Assembly (NCBI GenBank): GCA_003220475.1
Contig: QHSO01000006.1
Location: forward strand, 1 to 45,189
DNA length: 45,189 nt
Source of the DNA: Candidatus Rokuibacteriota bacterium
GTDB taxonomy: Bacteria; Methylomirabilota; Methylomirabilia; Rokubacteriales; CSP1-6
Direction: 5' to 3'
This document shows positions 1 to 8,280 of the stretch, piece by piece (within the stretch, counting starts at the first letter, position 1; each line of letters starts with the position of its first letter). The position numbers and the translations under genes were made by a program. Under the pieces are notes generated by a model that worked only from the letters and a program-made list of their open reading frames with translations, ran no database searches and was not told where the DNA came from.

Positions 1-1830
1 GACGACGTAACGGACCAGCTTCACGGCGCCGGTCTCGCGATCGACGTCGACGACGGCGACGTGCACCGCGCTCGCGAACGTGACGGTCGGCACGTGATGA
101 TAGGCGGTGGCGTCGAAGTCGGGTGTGACGACGCCTGGCTTTGCGAACGTCGGAATGGCCGCCTGGACGATCCGCGCGAAGTCGACGGCGGACGACGGCG
201 CGCCGCGCACGAACACCCGCCCGTCCTCGATCTCGAGATCCTCCGGCGCGGCTTCGAGCAGCGCGCCGGCCGCTGCGAGGACCTTTGCGCGGACCTGGCC
301 CGCGGCGTCGGCGATCGAGTTGCCCGCGGTGACGCCGCTGCGGCTCGCGAACGTGCCGATGCCGAACGGCACGCCCGCCGTATCGCCGCCGGTCACGGTC
401 ACCCAGTCGAGCGGCACGCCGAGCGCGTCGGCGGCCACCTGCGCGAATGACGTCTCGTGGCCCTGGCCCGAGCACACGGCGCCCGTGGCGACCTGCACGC
501 GGCCGGCGGCGTCGAGCGTGACGCGCGCGCCCTCGAACGGGCCGATGGCCGTGCCCTCCACGTAGCCGGAGATGCCGATGCCACGCCACACGCCGCGCGC
601 GCGGAGCGCATCCTGCTCCTTGCGCACGCGATCGTACTCGGCGGCGGCGAGCGCGGACTCCAGCGCGGCCGGGAAGTCGCCGCTGTCGTAGACCATCGGG
701 TTGCCGTCGCGGTACGGCATGCCGAAGTCGAATGGCAGCTCGTCGGGACGGATATAGTTCCTGCGTCGTACGTCCGCCGGATCGAGGCGCAGCGTGCGCG
801 CCAGGCAATCGACCGCGCGGTCCATCGCAAACACCGTCTCGGGACGGCCGGCGCCTCGATACGGAGCGTTCGGCGTCTTGTTGGTGACGACTGCCTTGAC
901 GTCGACCTGCATGTCGCGGATGCGGTGTGGCCCGATGAGATGCGCGACGGTGTTGTAGGGCAGCACCACGCCCCAGGCGTTGTAGGCGCCGAGGTCGAGC
1001 CAGATGCGGTCGACGAGTCCGAGGATCGTGCCGTCGCGCCGGGCGCCGAGGCGAATCGTGTGCGTCTGGTGGCGCGCGTGGGCGGCGCTCATCATGTGCT
1101 CGCGCCGGTCCTCGACCCACTTCACGGGCCGGCCGAGCACGCGTGCGGCGATCGGGATCAGCGCGTCTTCCGCATAGCCCGAGGCCTTGGTGCCGAAGCC
1201 GCCGCCGAGGTCCGGCGCGATGACGCGGATGCGGTGCGGCGGCAACTCGAGCGTGCTCACGAGGCCTTGCTGGACGAAGTGCGACACTTGCGTGCTGTTC
1301 CACGTCGTCAGCGTCCCGTCGCGACGATCCCAGACGGCGACGACGCCGCGGCCTTCGAGCGGCATCCCGACGTAGCGCTGGATTCGGAACGTCTCTTCGA
1401 TCACGACCTCGGCGGAGGCCAGCGCGCGGTCGGCGTCGCCGATGGCGTGCCGGAAGCCGACGGCGACGTTGGTGCCCCACTCGGGATGCACGAGCGGGGC
1501 GCCGGGCTCGCCGGCGATAAGCATGTCGACCGACTGGCGGAGCTCGAACTTCACCGCGGCCGCGAGGCCGGGCGGCGGCGCACCGAAGAGCGGCAGCGGC
1601 TTCATCCAACGCGCGAGGTCGGCGTGCGTGAAGACGGCGACCACGCCCGGCATCGTCCTGGCGGCCTCGGTGCGAATGTGCGCGAGCGTCGCATGCGCGT
1701 GGGGCGAGCGAAGAAACGCTGCGTGCAGCAGACCGGGCAGGGTGACGTCGTCGACGAACCGGGCCTCGCCGCGCAGGAAGCGCGGGTCCTCGCGGCGTCG
1801 GACGGCGGCGCCGAAGTACTTGGCGCCCAT
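1..1830 (-). CDS. Molybdenum hydroxylase large subunit (xanthine dehydrogenase / form-II CoxL family), 3' end cut
   Basis: The first 610 residues of a molybdopterin-binding large subunit; the C-terminus lies beyond the left edge. Family members hydroxylate carbon centres using a Mo cofactor and normally work with FAD and 2Fe-2S subunits, neither of which is in the window. Visible motifs: GGGFGTKASGYAEDALIP (Moco region), APYRGAGRPE, GQGHETSFAQVAADALG and PFGIGTFASRSG. The form-I CO-dehydrogenase signature AYRCSFR is absent; YRGAGR in its place is the form-II type, so CO oxidation is not supported and the substrate is unknown. The ATG at 1830 lies 14 nt after the stop of the small membrane gene, and RidA precedes that, so all three probably share a transcript. 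Family assignment is firm. Confidence 0.93.
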   Translation of the reverse strand, partial: MGAKYFGAAVRRREDPRFLRGEARFVDDVTLPGLLHAAFLRSPHAHATLAHIRTEAARTMPGVVAVFTHADLARWMKPLPLFGAPPPGLAAAVKFELRQSVDMLIAGEPGAPLVHPEWGTNVAVGFRHAIGDADRALASAEVVIEETFRIQRYVGMPLEGRGVVAVWDRRDGTLTTWNSTQVSHFVQQGLVSTLELPPHRIRVIAPDLGGGFGTKASGYAEDALIPIAARVLGRPVKWVEDRREHMMSAAHARHQTHTIRLGARRDGTILGLVDRIWLDLGAYNAWGVVLPYNTVAHLIGPHRIRDMQVDVKAVVTNKTPNAPYRGAGRPETVFAMDRAVDCLARTLRLDPADVRRRNYIRPDELPFDFGMPYRDGNPMVYDSGDFPAALESALAAAEYDRVRKEQDALRARGVWRGIGISGYVEGTAIGPFEGARVTLDAAGRVQVATGAVCSGQGHETSFAQVAADALGVPLDWVTVTGGDTAGVPFGIGTFASRSGVTAGNSIADAAGQVRAKVLAAAGALLEAAPEDLEIEDGRVFVRGAPSSAVDFARIVQAAIPTFAKPGVVTPDFDATAYHHVPTVTFASAVHVAVVDVDRETGAVKLVRYVV

Positions 1831-1844
1831 TCAGCGGCCGGCGG

Positions 1845-2000
1845 TCAGCGCTTCGTGTCGCGCGTGGGGATGATCCAGTCGAGCCACGGCGCGGCGGCGG
1901 CGATGAAGAGCCCGGGCAGCGCGACGCCGCTGATGACACCGAGGATCGACAGGAACGCGAGCGAGATCGCGGTAACCGCGAGGTCGAGCAGCACCGTCAT
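1845..2000 (-). CDS. 51-aa hydrophobic membrane peptide
   Basis: A short ORF that begins with ATG directly after the RidA stop codon and ends 14 nt before the molybdenum hydroxylase start. The product has one long hydrophobic stretch (about residues 4-40, TAISLAFLSILGVISGVAL, then LFIAAAAPWLDWII) and a charged end, TRDTKR. It fits one long or two short membrane helices. I recognise no family. The tight fit between two co-oriented genes and the non-random hydrophobicity argue that it is real. It could be a membrane peptide of the neighbouring enzyme or a degraded gene. Confidence 0.55.
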   Translation of the reverse strand: MTVLLDLAVTAISLAFLSILGVISGVALPGLFIAAAAPWLDWIIPTRDTKR

Positions 2001-2465
2001 CTACTCGACCTCCACGATCATCTCGATCTCGACGGGGATCTGCATCGGCAGCGAGCCCATGCCGACGGCGGAGCGGGCGTGCTTGCCGATCGCTTCGCCG
2101 AAGATCTCAACCATCAGGTCGGAGAAGCCGTTGATCACCTTGGGCTGCTCGCCGAAGTCGTCGGTGCAGTTGACCATGCCGAGCACCTTCACGACGCGCT
2201 TGACCTTGTCCAGGCTGCCGAGGCTCGCGCGCGTCGTCGCCAGCAGATTCAGGCCGACCTCGCGCGCCACCTGGGCGCCCTGCTCCGTCGAGAGATCCTT
2301 GCCCACCTTGCCGCGCGCCATCTTGCCGTCGCTGCCTCGGACCGGACCGTGACCGGCGAGGAATAATAGATTTCCCACGCGCACAGCGGTGACGTAGTTC
2401 GCCATCGGAGACGGCGGCGCAGGTAAGGTGATGTTCTTCGACTTGAGGTTCGATTCTGCGCCCAT
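2001..2465 (-). CDS. RidA (YjgF/YER057c/UK114) family protein
   Basis: A 154-aa protein of the RidA family, whose archetype hydrolyses reactive enamine/imine intermediates from PLP enzymes. Visible features: VRVGNLLFLAGHGP near the N-terminus, DLSTEQGAQVAREVGLNLLA, a C-terminal HARSAVGMGSLPMQIPVEIE segment and final EMIVEVE. This is the longer YjgF-like subgroup that carries an N-terminal extension. The ATG at 2465 was chosen because AAGGAGG lies about 9 nt upstream; the same frame stays open to 2507 without a ribosome site. First gene of a probable operon with the 51-aa peptide and the molybdenum hydroxylase, and divergent from the Nudix gene across 43 nt. Members with other names act on aminoacrylate-type or unknown substrates, so function is given at family level. 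Confidence 0.9.
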   Translation of the reverse strand: MGAESNLKSKNITLPAPPSPMANYVTAVRVGNLLFLAGHGPVRGSDGKMARGKVGKDLSTEQGAQVAREVGLNLLATTRASLGSLDKVKRVVKVLGMVNCTDDFGEQPKVINGFSDLMVEIFGEAIGKHARSAVGMGSLPMQIPVEIEMIVEVE

Positions 2466-2508
2466 GGAGGTGAGCCTCCTTCGCGGGGACTGACAACCGC
2501 GCGTCATC

Positions 2509-3318
2509 GTGTCACACTACGCCGTGTCCGTCAAACCTGCGGCCGTCATTCCGGTGCCCGCCGCCACGCTCGTGCTGCTCCGCGATCGTCCGGCCGGCGG
2601 CGTCGAGATTCTTCTGATGCAGCGACACGCGAAGAGCAAGTTCGCCGCCGGCGATTTCGTGTTCCCGGGTGGCAAGCTCACGCGCGAGGACAACCCGCCC
2701 GACGCGATCCGCTGGTGCACCGGCCTCGATGCGGCGACCGCCGCGAAGACGCTCGACCTTTCGGACACCGAGCTGGCGGTCGCACACTGGATCGGCGTCA
2801 TCCGCGAGACGTTCGAGGAGGTCGGCGTGTTGCTCGCGACGTCGGCCGGCGGCGGCCCCGTTCAAGTGGCGCCCGCGACGCTCAGCGCGTGTCGCCGCGC
2901 CTGCCAGGCGGACAATCGCGCGTTCTGGGAGCTCGTGAAGCAGGAAGAGCTGCGGCTTGCGACGGATCGGCTCGCGTACTTCGCGCACTGGATCACGCCC
3001 GAGGGCAACCCGCTACGCTTCGACACGCGCTTCTTCGCTGCGCCGATGCCGCCAGAGCAAACGCCGACCGGCGACGACAAGGAGGTCACCGACCTGCGCT
3101 GGCTCGCGCCGGCCGAGGCGCTCCACGCACAGAAGCGCGGCGAGATCTCCCTGCGCAATCCGACCGTGCGGAATCTGATGCTCTTCACCGACGCGACGTC
3201 GACGGCCGACGGGCTGGCGCGACTGCGCGGGCGAAAGGTGACGACGATCGCCCCGCGCGTCGTGTTCGGGCCGGACGGAGCGCGGCGCATTCTGATGCCA
3301 GGCGATCCGGATTACTGA
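2509..3318 (+). CDS. Nudix hydrolase with split Nudix box (NUDT7/NUDT19-like)
   Basis: A 269-aa Nudix-fold protein. The N-terminal strand VILVP-type segment (VIPVPAATLVLLRDRP) leads into MQRHAKSKFAAGDFVFPGGK. The box is interrupted: GGK and its downstream acidic residue are separated from the helix RETFEEVGVLL by about 40 residues, an insertion typical of NUDT19-type acyl-CoA diphosphatases, which cleave CoA esters to phosphopantetheine derivatives. The long length and the nearby acyl-CoA dehydrogenases fit CoA chemistry, but the substrate is inferred. The start is a GTG at 2509 with no clear ribosome site; another GTG follows at 2521. Divergent from RidA. Confidence 0.85.
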   Translation: MSHYAVSVKPAAVIPVPAATLVLLRDRPAGGVEILLMQRHAKSKFAAGDFVFPGGKLTREDNPPDAIRWCTGLDAATAAKTLDLSDTELAVAHWIGVIRETFEEVGVLLATSAGGGPVQVAPATLSACRRACQADNRAFWELVKQEELRLATDRLAYFAHWITPEGNPLRFDTRFFAAPMPPEQTPTGDDKEVTDLRWLAPAEALHAQKRGEISLRNPTVRNLMLFTDATSTADGLARLRGRKVTTIAPRVVFGPDGARRILMPGDPDY

Positions 3319-3470
3319 GCCTCGCAGCCGGCAAATGAAGTCTCCCAAGCCGACACTCGAGGCCATCGCGCGCGGCGGCCCGACCTTCTGCCCACGTATC
3401 TTGTCGACACGAGATTCGGCAGGCGCGTGTTGTCGCGCGGCGGTCGTGCCGGCCGAAGGAGCGCTGGCCG

Positions 3471-4181
3471 ATGACTGACGAGCAGACACGCATTCGCGGG
3501 TATCTCCAGACACAGGGCGCCAAGCAAACGCCGGCCGAGATCGTCGCCAAGGTCGAGGCGGCGATGGCGGACCTCGCGAAGGCCGCGCGCGCGGTGCCGG
3601 CGGCGCGCTTTGCCGAGCGGCCGGAGCCCGAGGAGTGGAGTGCCAACGAGGTGCTGGCGCACGTCGTCGCGGCGGACACCTATTTCGGGGGCGGGATCGT
3701 CGCGATCCTCGAGGGGCGGACGGCGCCGCCGCGCGGCGGCGGGCGGGGATTCGAGAACGCGCCGCTGCGAACGGTCGACGCATGGCTCGAGATCCTTCGC
3801 GGCCAGCGTCAGCCGCTCTTCGACCGCGCGCGCGCCGCGGATCCGGCCGCCCGGCTCGATGTGACGATCGAGCATCCGTTCTTCGGCCCGCTCAACTGGC
3901 GCGAGACGCTGCTGTTCACGCGCCTGCACGAGCGCGTACGTCGTCGAGGCCGAACGGCTCGGCGCGGAGTCCGTGTGGACGCCGGAGGCATGGGGGCACG
4001 ATGCCGTTGCGCCGCTCGCGTTTCTCGCCGCGCGGACCTCACGCATCGGCCTCGGCACCGGGATCATGCAGGCGGGGACACGCACGCCGGCGCTGATCGC
4101 GATGACGGCGCTGAGCCTGGCGTCGATGTCGAACGGCCGCTTTCGTCTGGGTCTCGGCGTCAGCGGACCCCAGGTGATTGA
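3471..4181 (+). CDS. DinB-family protein, C-terminus lost at a fusion junction
   Basis: The first ~150 residues are a DinB/DUF664-type four-helix metal-binding domain: WSANEVLAHVVAADTYF carries the first metal His, and HPFFGPLNWRETLLFTRLHE is the typical late helix. Family members normally continue with a second His four residues on (LHxxxHA). Here the homology stops at LHE, and the frame then runs for ~85 Arg/Gly-rich residues that are only an out-of-frame reading of the next gene (LLM oxidoreductase). The protein therefore probably lacks a complete metal site. An AAGGAG precedes the ATG at 3471. I read this as a truncated gene or an assembly artefact. Confidence 0.7.
   Translation: MTDEQTRIRGYLQTQGAKQTPAEIVAKVEAAMADLAKAARAVPAARFAERPEPEEWSANEVLAHVVAADTYFGGGIVAILEGRTAPPRGGGRGFENAPLRTVDAWLEILRGQRQPLFDRARAADPAARLDVTIEHPFFGPLNWRETLLFTRLHERVRRRGRTARRGVRVDAGGMGARCRCAARVSRRADLTHRPRHRDHAGGDTHAGADRDDGAEPGVDVERPLSSGSRRQRTPGD
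3925..3972 (+). other. Probable deletion junction joining DinB to the LLM gene
   Basis: DinB homology in one frame stops around 3930. In a second frame, LLM homology begins at once with YVVEAERLGAESVW (from about 3937), well inside the usual LLM N-terminus. That second frame has a stop at 3862-3864 and no ATG, GTG or TTG before the GTG at 3973. About 20 residues of LLM start, the DinB end and any spacer are missing. Either the chromosome lost roughly 100-200 bp or the assembly collapsed here. Confidence 0.65.
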
Positions 4182-4914
4182 GGGCTGGCACGGCGTTCGG
4201 TTCGACCGGCCCGTGCGCCGGCTGCGCGAAACCGTCGAGATCGTGCGGCGCGCGGCGGCCGGCGAGCGCTTGAGCTACAAGGGCGAAGTGTACGAGCTCC
4301 CGTTGCCCGGCGGCGAGGGCAAGGCCCTGCGCGTCGCCGCCAAGCCGCGCGCGGGCATCCCGATCTATCTGGCGACGCTGTCGCCACGCAGCCTCGAGAT
4401 GACCGGGGAAGTCGCCGACGGCTGGCTCGGCACGTCGTTCATGCCCGAGCACGCGCACGTGTTCCTCGACGATCTCGCGACCGGTGCGAAGCGGGCCGGC
4501 CGCGCGCTCGACGCGCTCGATCTGCACGTCTCGGCCGGTGTGCTCGCGTTCGGTGACGACCTCGAGAAGCTCATTCCGCCGCGCAAGCCCGGTCTGGCGT
4601 TCAGCCTCGGTGCGATGGGATCGCGCCGCCACAACTTCTACAACGACGCCTATCGGCGCGCCGGCTACGCCGAGGTGGCGACAGACGTGCAGCGGCTCTG
4701 GCTCGAGGGGCGTCGCGACGACGCGGCCGCGCGCGTGCCCGACGAGCTCGTGCTCAAGACGAATCTGCTCGGCACCACGGCGATGGTGCGCGAGCGTCTG
4801 GCGCTGTACCGCCGCGCCGGCATCACGACGATTCGCGTCGAGCCCGCCGGTGATACGCTCGACGCGCGGCTGGCCAATCTCGGGCGCCTGCTCGAGCTGG
4901 CGCGGACCATTTGA
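3973..4914 (+). CDS. LLM-class (probably F420-dependent) oxidoreductase, N-terminus missing
   Basis: A luciferase-like TIM-barrel oxidoreductase resembling the mycobacterial F420 LLM group: RTSRIGLGTGIMQAGTRTP, NGRFRLGLGVSGPQVIEGWH, then GIPIYLATLSPRSLEMTGEV and VADGWLG. The family begins with about 20 further residues (strand 1 and loop, part of the cofactor pocket) that are absent; homology already runs upstream of the only available start, a GTG at 3973. A product initiated there would lack the first beta-strand and is probably inactive unless it is made as a fusion. It lies 13 nt upstream of an acyl-CoA dehydrogenase with the same orientation. The family call is firm; the integrity of the gene is doubtful. 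Confidence 0.8.
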   Translation: MWTPEAWGHDAVAPLAFLAARTSRIGLGTGIMQAGTRTPALIAMTALSLASMSNGRFRLGLGVSGPQVIEGWHGVRFDRPVRRLRETVEIVRRAAAGERLSYKGEVYELPLPGGEGKALRVAAKPRAGIPIYLATLSPRSLEMTGEVADGWLGTSFMPEHAHVFLDDLATGAKRAGRALDALDLHVSAGVLAFGDDLEKLIPPRKPGLAFSLGAMGSRRHNFYNDAYRRAGYAEVATDVQRLWLEGRRDDAAARVPDELVLKTNLLGTTAMVRERLALYRRAGITTIRVEPAGDTLDARLANLGRLLELARTI

Positions 4915-4927
4915 GAGGAGCCTGACG

Positions 4928-6094
4928 ATGGACCTGAACTACTCGCCCGAGGAGACCGCGTTTCGCGACGAGGTCCATGCCTGGATCGAGGCGAACCTGC
5001 CGAGCGACCTGCGCGACAAGGTCCTGAGCTATGGCGAGCTGACCAAGGACGAGCTGCTGGGCTGGCACAAGACGCTGGCCAAGAAGGGCTGGATCGCGCC
5101 GCACTGGCCCAGGGAATGGGGCGGCACCGACTGGACGGTCGTGCAGCGCTACATCTTCGAGGAGGAATGTGGAGCGGCGGGCTGTCCGCCCATCGTGCCG
5201 TTCGGCGTCCGCATGTGCGCGCCGGTGCTGCTGCGTTTCGGCACCGACGCACAGAAGCAGCGCTTTCTGCCTCGCATATACAACGGGGACGACTTCTGGG
5301 TGCAGGGCTACTCGGAGCCCGGCGCCGGCTCCGATCTGGCGTCGCTGAAGACGCGCGCCGTCCGCGACGGAGACCACTACGTCGTCACCGGCCAGAAGAT
5401 CTGGACGACGCTCGGCCACTACGGCGACTGGATCTTCTGCCTCGTGCGCACCGATCCCAAGACCGAAAAGCGGCAGGACGGCATCTCGTTCCTGCTCGTC
5501 GATATGAAATCGCCCGGCATCACGGTGCGGCCGATCGTGCTGCTCGATCAGAGCCGCGAGGTGAACGAGGTGTTCTTCGACGACGTGGCAGTGCCGGCCG
5601 AAAACCTCGTGCACGAGGAAAACAAGGGCTGGACGGTGGCGAAGTTCCTGCTGGGCTACGAGCGGATGGGGACCGGCAACATCGCCGTCTGCAAACGCGA
5701 GCTGGCGCGCGTGAAAGAGCTGGCTGCGCGTGCGGGTCTGCTCGACGATCCCCGCTTTACCGATCGCCTGACGCGCGTCGAGGTCGAGCTGATGGCCCTC
5801 GAGATCACAAATCTGAGGTTCCTCGACCAGCTGCGCGGCGGCCGGCCGCCCGGCGCCGAGGTCTCGCTGCTCAAGATCAAGGGGACGGAGATCCAGCAGG
5901 CGCTGACCGAGCTGATGATGCAGACGGCCGGGCCGCTGGCGCCGATCTTCCGCCCGGTGGCGCCGGATGCGCCCTTCGACGCGTTCACGGCCACGCTGTT
6001 CCCGCGCTACTGCAACGTGCGCAAGGCCACCATCTACGCCGGCTCGAACGAGATCCAGCGCAACATCATCGCCAAGGCGACGCTCGGCCTGTAG
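4928..6094 (+). CDS. Acyl-CoA dehydrogenase (first of a pair)
   Basis: A 388-aa FAD-dependent acyl-CoA dehydrogenase. N-terminal helical domain (1-~120, starting MDLNYSPEETAFRDEV), middle beta domain with VQGYSEPGAGSDLASLKT (about 125-142) and TGQKIWTT, and C-terminal helical domain ending with the signature YAGSNEIQRNIIAKATLGL. It introduces a trans-2,3 double bond into an acyl-CoA and passes electrons to ETF. GAGGAG precedes the ATG at 4928. The adjacent, smaller and more divergent paralogue (6108) suggests a two-subunit enzyme like the actinobacterial FadE heterotetramers. Substrate unknown. Confidence 0.95.
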   Translation: MDLNYSPEETAFRDEVHAWIEANLPSDLRDKVLSYGELTKDELLGWHKTLAKKGWIAPHWPREWGGTDWTVVQRYIFEEECGAAGCPPIVPFGVRMCAPVLLRFGTDAQKQRFLPRIYNGDDFWVQGYSEPGAGSDLASLKTRAVRDGDHYVVTGQKIWTTLGHYGDWIFCLVRTDPKTEKRQDGISFLLVDMKSPGITVRPIVLLDQSREVNEVFFDDVAVPAENLVHEENKGWTVAKFLLGYERMGTGNIAVCKRELARVKELAARAGLLDDPRFTDRLTRVEVELMALEITNLRFLDQLRGGRPPGAEVSLLKIKGTEIQQALTELMMQTAGPLAPIFRPVAPDAPFDAFTATLFPRYCNVRKATIYAGSNEIQRNIIAKATLGL

Positions 6095-6107
6095 GCGGAG
6101 GGGCGAC

Positions 6108-7241
6108 ATGAATTTCGAGTACAGCGACGAGCAGCGGCTCCTCTCCGACACTCTGCGCAAGTTCCTCGGCACCGGCTATTCGTTCGACGCGCGCGGCAAG
6201 ATCATCGCCTCGCCGGCGGGCTTCAGCGACGACGTCTGGGCCGCGCTCGCCGAGATGGGCGTCCTGAGCGTGCCGTTCGACGCGGTTTATGGTGGCTTCG
6301 GCGGCACGACGATTGACATGCTGATCGTCTTTGAGGCGTTCGGCGAGGCGCTCGTCGTCGAGCCGTATCTGGCGACCGTCGGGCTCGGCGGCCGCTTCGT
6401 CGCGCGCGGCGGCAGCGCCGAGCAGCGCGCGCGGATCTTGCCGGCGCTGATCCAGGGCAAGCACAAGATGGCGTTCGCGCAGACCGAGGTCGACGCGCGC
6501 TGGGATCTGCGGCGCGTGACCACGCGGGCGACGAAGTCCGGCGACGGCTGGGTGCTCGAGGGCGACAAGCGCGCCGTGCTGCACGGCGGCTCGGCCGACA
6601 CGCTCGTCGTCTCCGCGCGCACCGGCGGCGCGCCCGACGACGCGCGCGGCATCAGCCTGTTCCTTGTCGAGCGCACCGCGCCCGGCGTGGCCGTGACCGA
6701 CTACCGCGGTCTCGACAATCTGCGGGTCGCCGACGTGCGGCTCTCCGGCGTGCGCGCGGGCCGCGACGCGCTGCTGGGTCCCGAGGGCGACGGGTTCGGG
6801 CTGATCGAAGACGTCGTCGACTACGCGACGACGCTGGTGTGCGGGGAGGCCGTCGGCGCCATCAAGTACGCGCACGACGCGACGCTCGACTATCTCAAGA
6901 CGCGGCGGCAGTTCGGCGTGCCGATCGGCTCGTTCCAGGCGCTGCAGCACCGCATGGTCGACATCCTGATCTCGTACGAGCAGGCGCGCTCGATCGCGTG
7001 CCTGGCCTGCGTCAAAATCGATACCGCGGACGCCGCGGAGCGGCGGCGCGTCGTCTCCGCGGCCAAGATCAAGATCGCGGATGCCGCGCGCCACGTGAGT
7101 CAGGAGGCCGTGCAGCTCCACGGCGGCATGGGCATGACCGAAGAGCTGAAGATCAGCCACACGTTCCGGCGCCTGACGATGATCGCCCAGGCGTTCGGCG
7201 ACGCCGATCACCATCTCGCGCGGTTTGGCGCGGCGTCCTGA
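6108..7241 (+). CDS. Acyl-CoA dehydrogenase (second of a pair)
   Basis: A 377-aa acyl-CoA dehydrogenase starting 13 nt after its partner with GGAGGGG before the ATG. It keeps the FAD-binding TRRQFGVPIGSFQALQHR segment and the QLHGGMGMTEELKISHTFRR helix, but its middle domain is weakly conserved (FAQTEVDARWDL in place of the usual T/SEP-AGSD). This asymmetry between neighbouring dehydrogenases is what heterotetrameric acyl-CoA dehydrogenases show: one subunit supplies most of the catalytic machinery and the other helps to bind FAD. The gene ends 4 nt from the convergent gene at 7245, leaving no room for a terminator. Confidence 0.94.
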   Translation: MNFEYSDEQRLLSDTLRKFLGTGYSFDARGKIIASPAGFSDDVWAALAEMGVLSVPFDAVYGGFGGTTIDMLIVFEAFGEALVVEPYLATVGLGGRFVARGGSAEQRARILPALIQGKHKMAFAQTEVDARWDLRRVTTRATKSGDGWVLEGDKRAVLHGGSADTLVVSARTGGAPDDARGISLFLVERTAPGVAVTDYRGLDNLRVADVRLSGVRAGRDALLGPEGDGFGLIEDVVDYATTLVCGEAVGAIKYAHDATLDYLKTRRQFGVPIGSFQALQHRMVDILISYEQARSIACLACVKIDTADAAERRRVVSAAKIKIADAARHVSQEAVQLHGGMGMTEELKISHTFRRLTMIAQAFGDADHHLARFGAAS

Positions 7242-7244
7242 TCC

Positions 7245-8147
7245 CTAGCCGGCAGCGTGTGCGACGAGCTCGCCCTCGAGGGCGAGCACTTCGGCGATGA
7301 CCTCAGGCAGCGTGAACAACGTCCCATACGGATCGGGAAAGACGATGGAGGAATCGTCGGCGGCCGCGCGCGAGGCGACCAGGCGCGTGCTCAAACGAGC
7401 GTCGGCCTCCGCGTAGCGGGCGGCGGGTTCCTCGGGCAGCGCCTCGTCGAACGACGCGGCATACAGCACCTCGGATCGGGCGACGTGGTGCAGCACGCGT
7501 CGCAGCGGCCATCCGGCGTCGGGCGGCTGCCAATCCAGATCATCTCCTCCGAGCGCCGCTGCGCGCTGAACGAGCAAGCGCATCGCCTGGTCGATGCGCC
7601 AGAGCCACGCATCGAGATCGGTCGCCGTCAGCGGCAGACGGTCCTCGGGCAATGTCAGGGTCGACGGGGCCCAGCCGTCGGTCGGTGTGGGCACCACGCC
7701 CTGACGATGCCAGAGCTGCCACTGGTCGATCTGGTTGAGGTGATCCAGCGCGTGGTCGAGCACGCGTCGCAGCGGCTTCCGCGGCGTGTACGTGTAGGAC
7801 GTCACCGACGTGTAGTCGATGCTTCTCCGCTTCGGGGCGTCGGCCGGCTGCGTGAGACGAGTGAACAGCTGGCCCGTCATCGGTGACCGGATCTCGGCGT
7901 CTGACCGCTGCTCGAGCAACCGCCGCAGATGGCGTCGCCCTTTCGCGTGCGTCTGTTCGACATGAGCCACGGGATCGATCGGGGCCGGATCGGCGGTCCA
8001 CGCCGCGACGATGCGACCGGCGGCCGCGTGGGCGAGCACCGCCGCGCCGTGCGGTCCTGATCGCGCGGCCGCCAGGACCCGGTCGCGCGAGACCTCGAGC
8101 GCTTCCATCCAGGTGTCTGTCGAATTGAGGATCGTCCGTGCCGCCAT
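7245..8147 (-). CDS. DinB-superfamily-like protein, two related halves
   Basis: A 300-aa soluble protein with two DinB-like helix signatures, RRVLDHALDHLNQIDQWQLW (about residues 130-150) and WPLRRVLHHVARSEVLY (about 215-230). These suggest a tandem or extended DinB fold, a scaffold used by thiol-dependent S-transferases and maleylpyruvate isomerases. Two ATGs are possible: 8159, which lacks a ribosome site, and 8147, which has GGAGG five bases upstream; I use 8147. It is convergent with the acyl-CoA dehydrogenase. A hairpin (8190-8215) lies in its leader. The biochemical role is unknown. Confidence 0.65.
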   Translation of the reverse strand: MAARTILNSTDTWMEALEVSRDRVLAAARSGPHGAAVLAHAAAGRIVAAWTADPAPIDPVAHVEQTHAKGRRHLRRLLEQRSDAEIRSPMTGQLFTRLTQPADAPKRRSIDYTSVTSYTYTPRKPLRRVLDHALDHLNQIDQWQLWHRQGVVPTPTDGWAPSTLTLPEDRLPLTATDLDAWLWRIDQAMRLLVQRAAALGGDDLDWQPPDAGWPLRRVLHHVARSEVLYAASFDEALPEEPAARYAEADARLSTRLVASRAAADDSSIVFPDPYGTLFTLPEVIAEVLALEGELVAHAAG

Positions 8148-8189
8148 CTCGACCTCCATCGGCTCGGCGTTGTCCGCGCAAACCCCGTA

Positions 8190-8215
8190 CACCGGCGACC
8201 GTACGCGCGCCGGTG
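8190..8215. repeat. 8-bp inverted repeat (hairpin) in leader region
   Basis: CACCGGCG (8190-8197) and CGCCGGTG (8208-8215) form a perfect 8-bp stem with a 10-nt loop. It sits about 43 nt upstream of the DinB-like start and downstream of the cyclase remnant, so it could be a terminator of an older transcript or a leader structure. There is no T-run. Confidence 0.4.
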
Positions 8216-8280
8216 CGCGCTGTCGAATAGATTCGGCGCGTGGAGTCCATCCCCGGTGGTGATGGCCCGAAGAGCGGAAG

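Noticed and set aside
457-2352. Long plus-strand open frame (631 codons)
   Set aside because: It is antisense to the molybdenum hydroxylase and RidA, is rich in Arg/Ala/His/Asp without any motif, and arises from high GC at third positions.
3319-3470. Possible small gene between Nudix and DinB
   Set aside because: No open frame with a ribosome site or protein-like composition; probably leader sequence only.
4823-6172. Long minus-strand open frame (449 codons)
   Set aside because: It is a shadow of the acyl-CoA dehydrogenase gene, whose motifs are on the plus strand.
8224-8235. Small palindrome CGAATAGATTCG
   Set aside because: Only 5-bp arms, and no positional link to a recognisable promoter.
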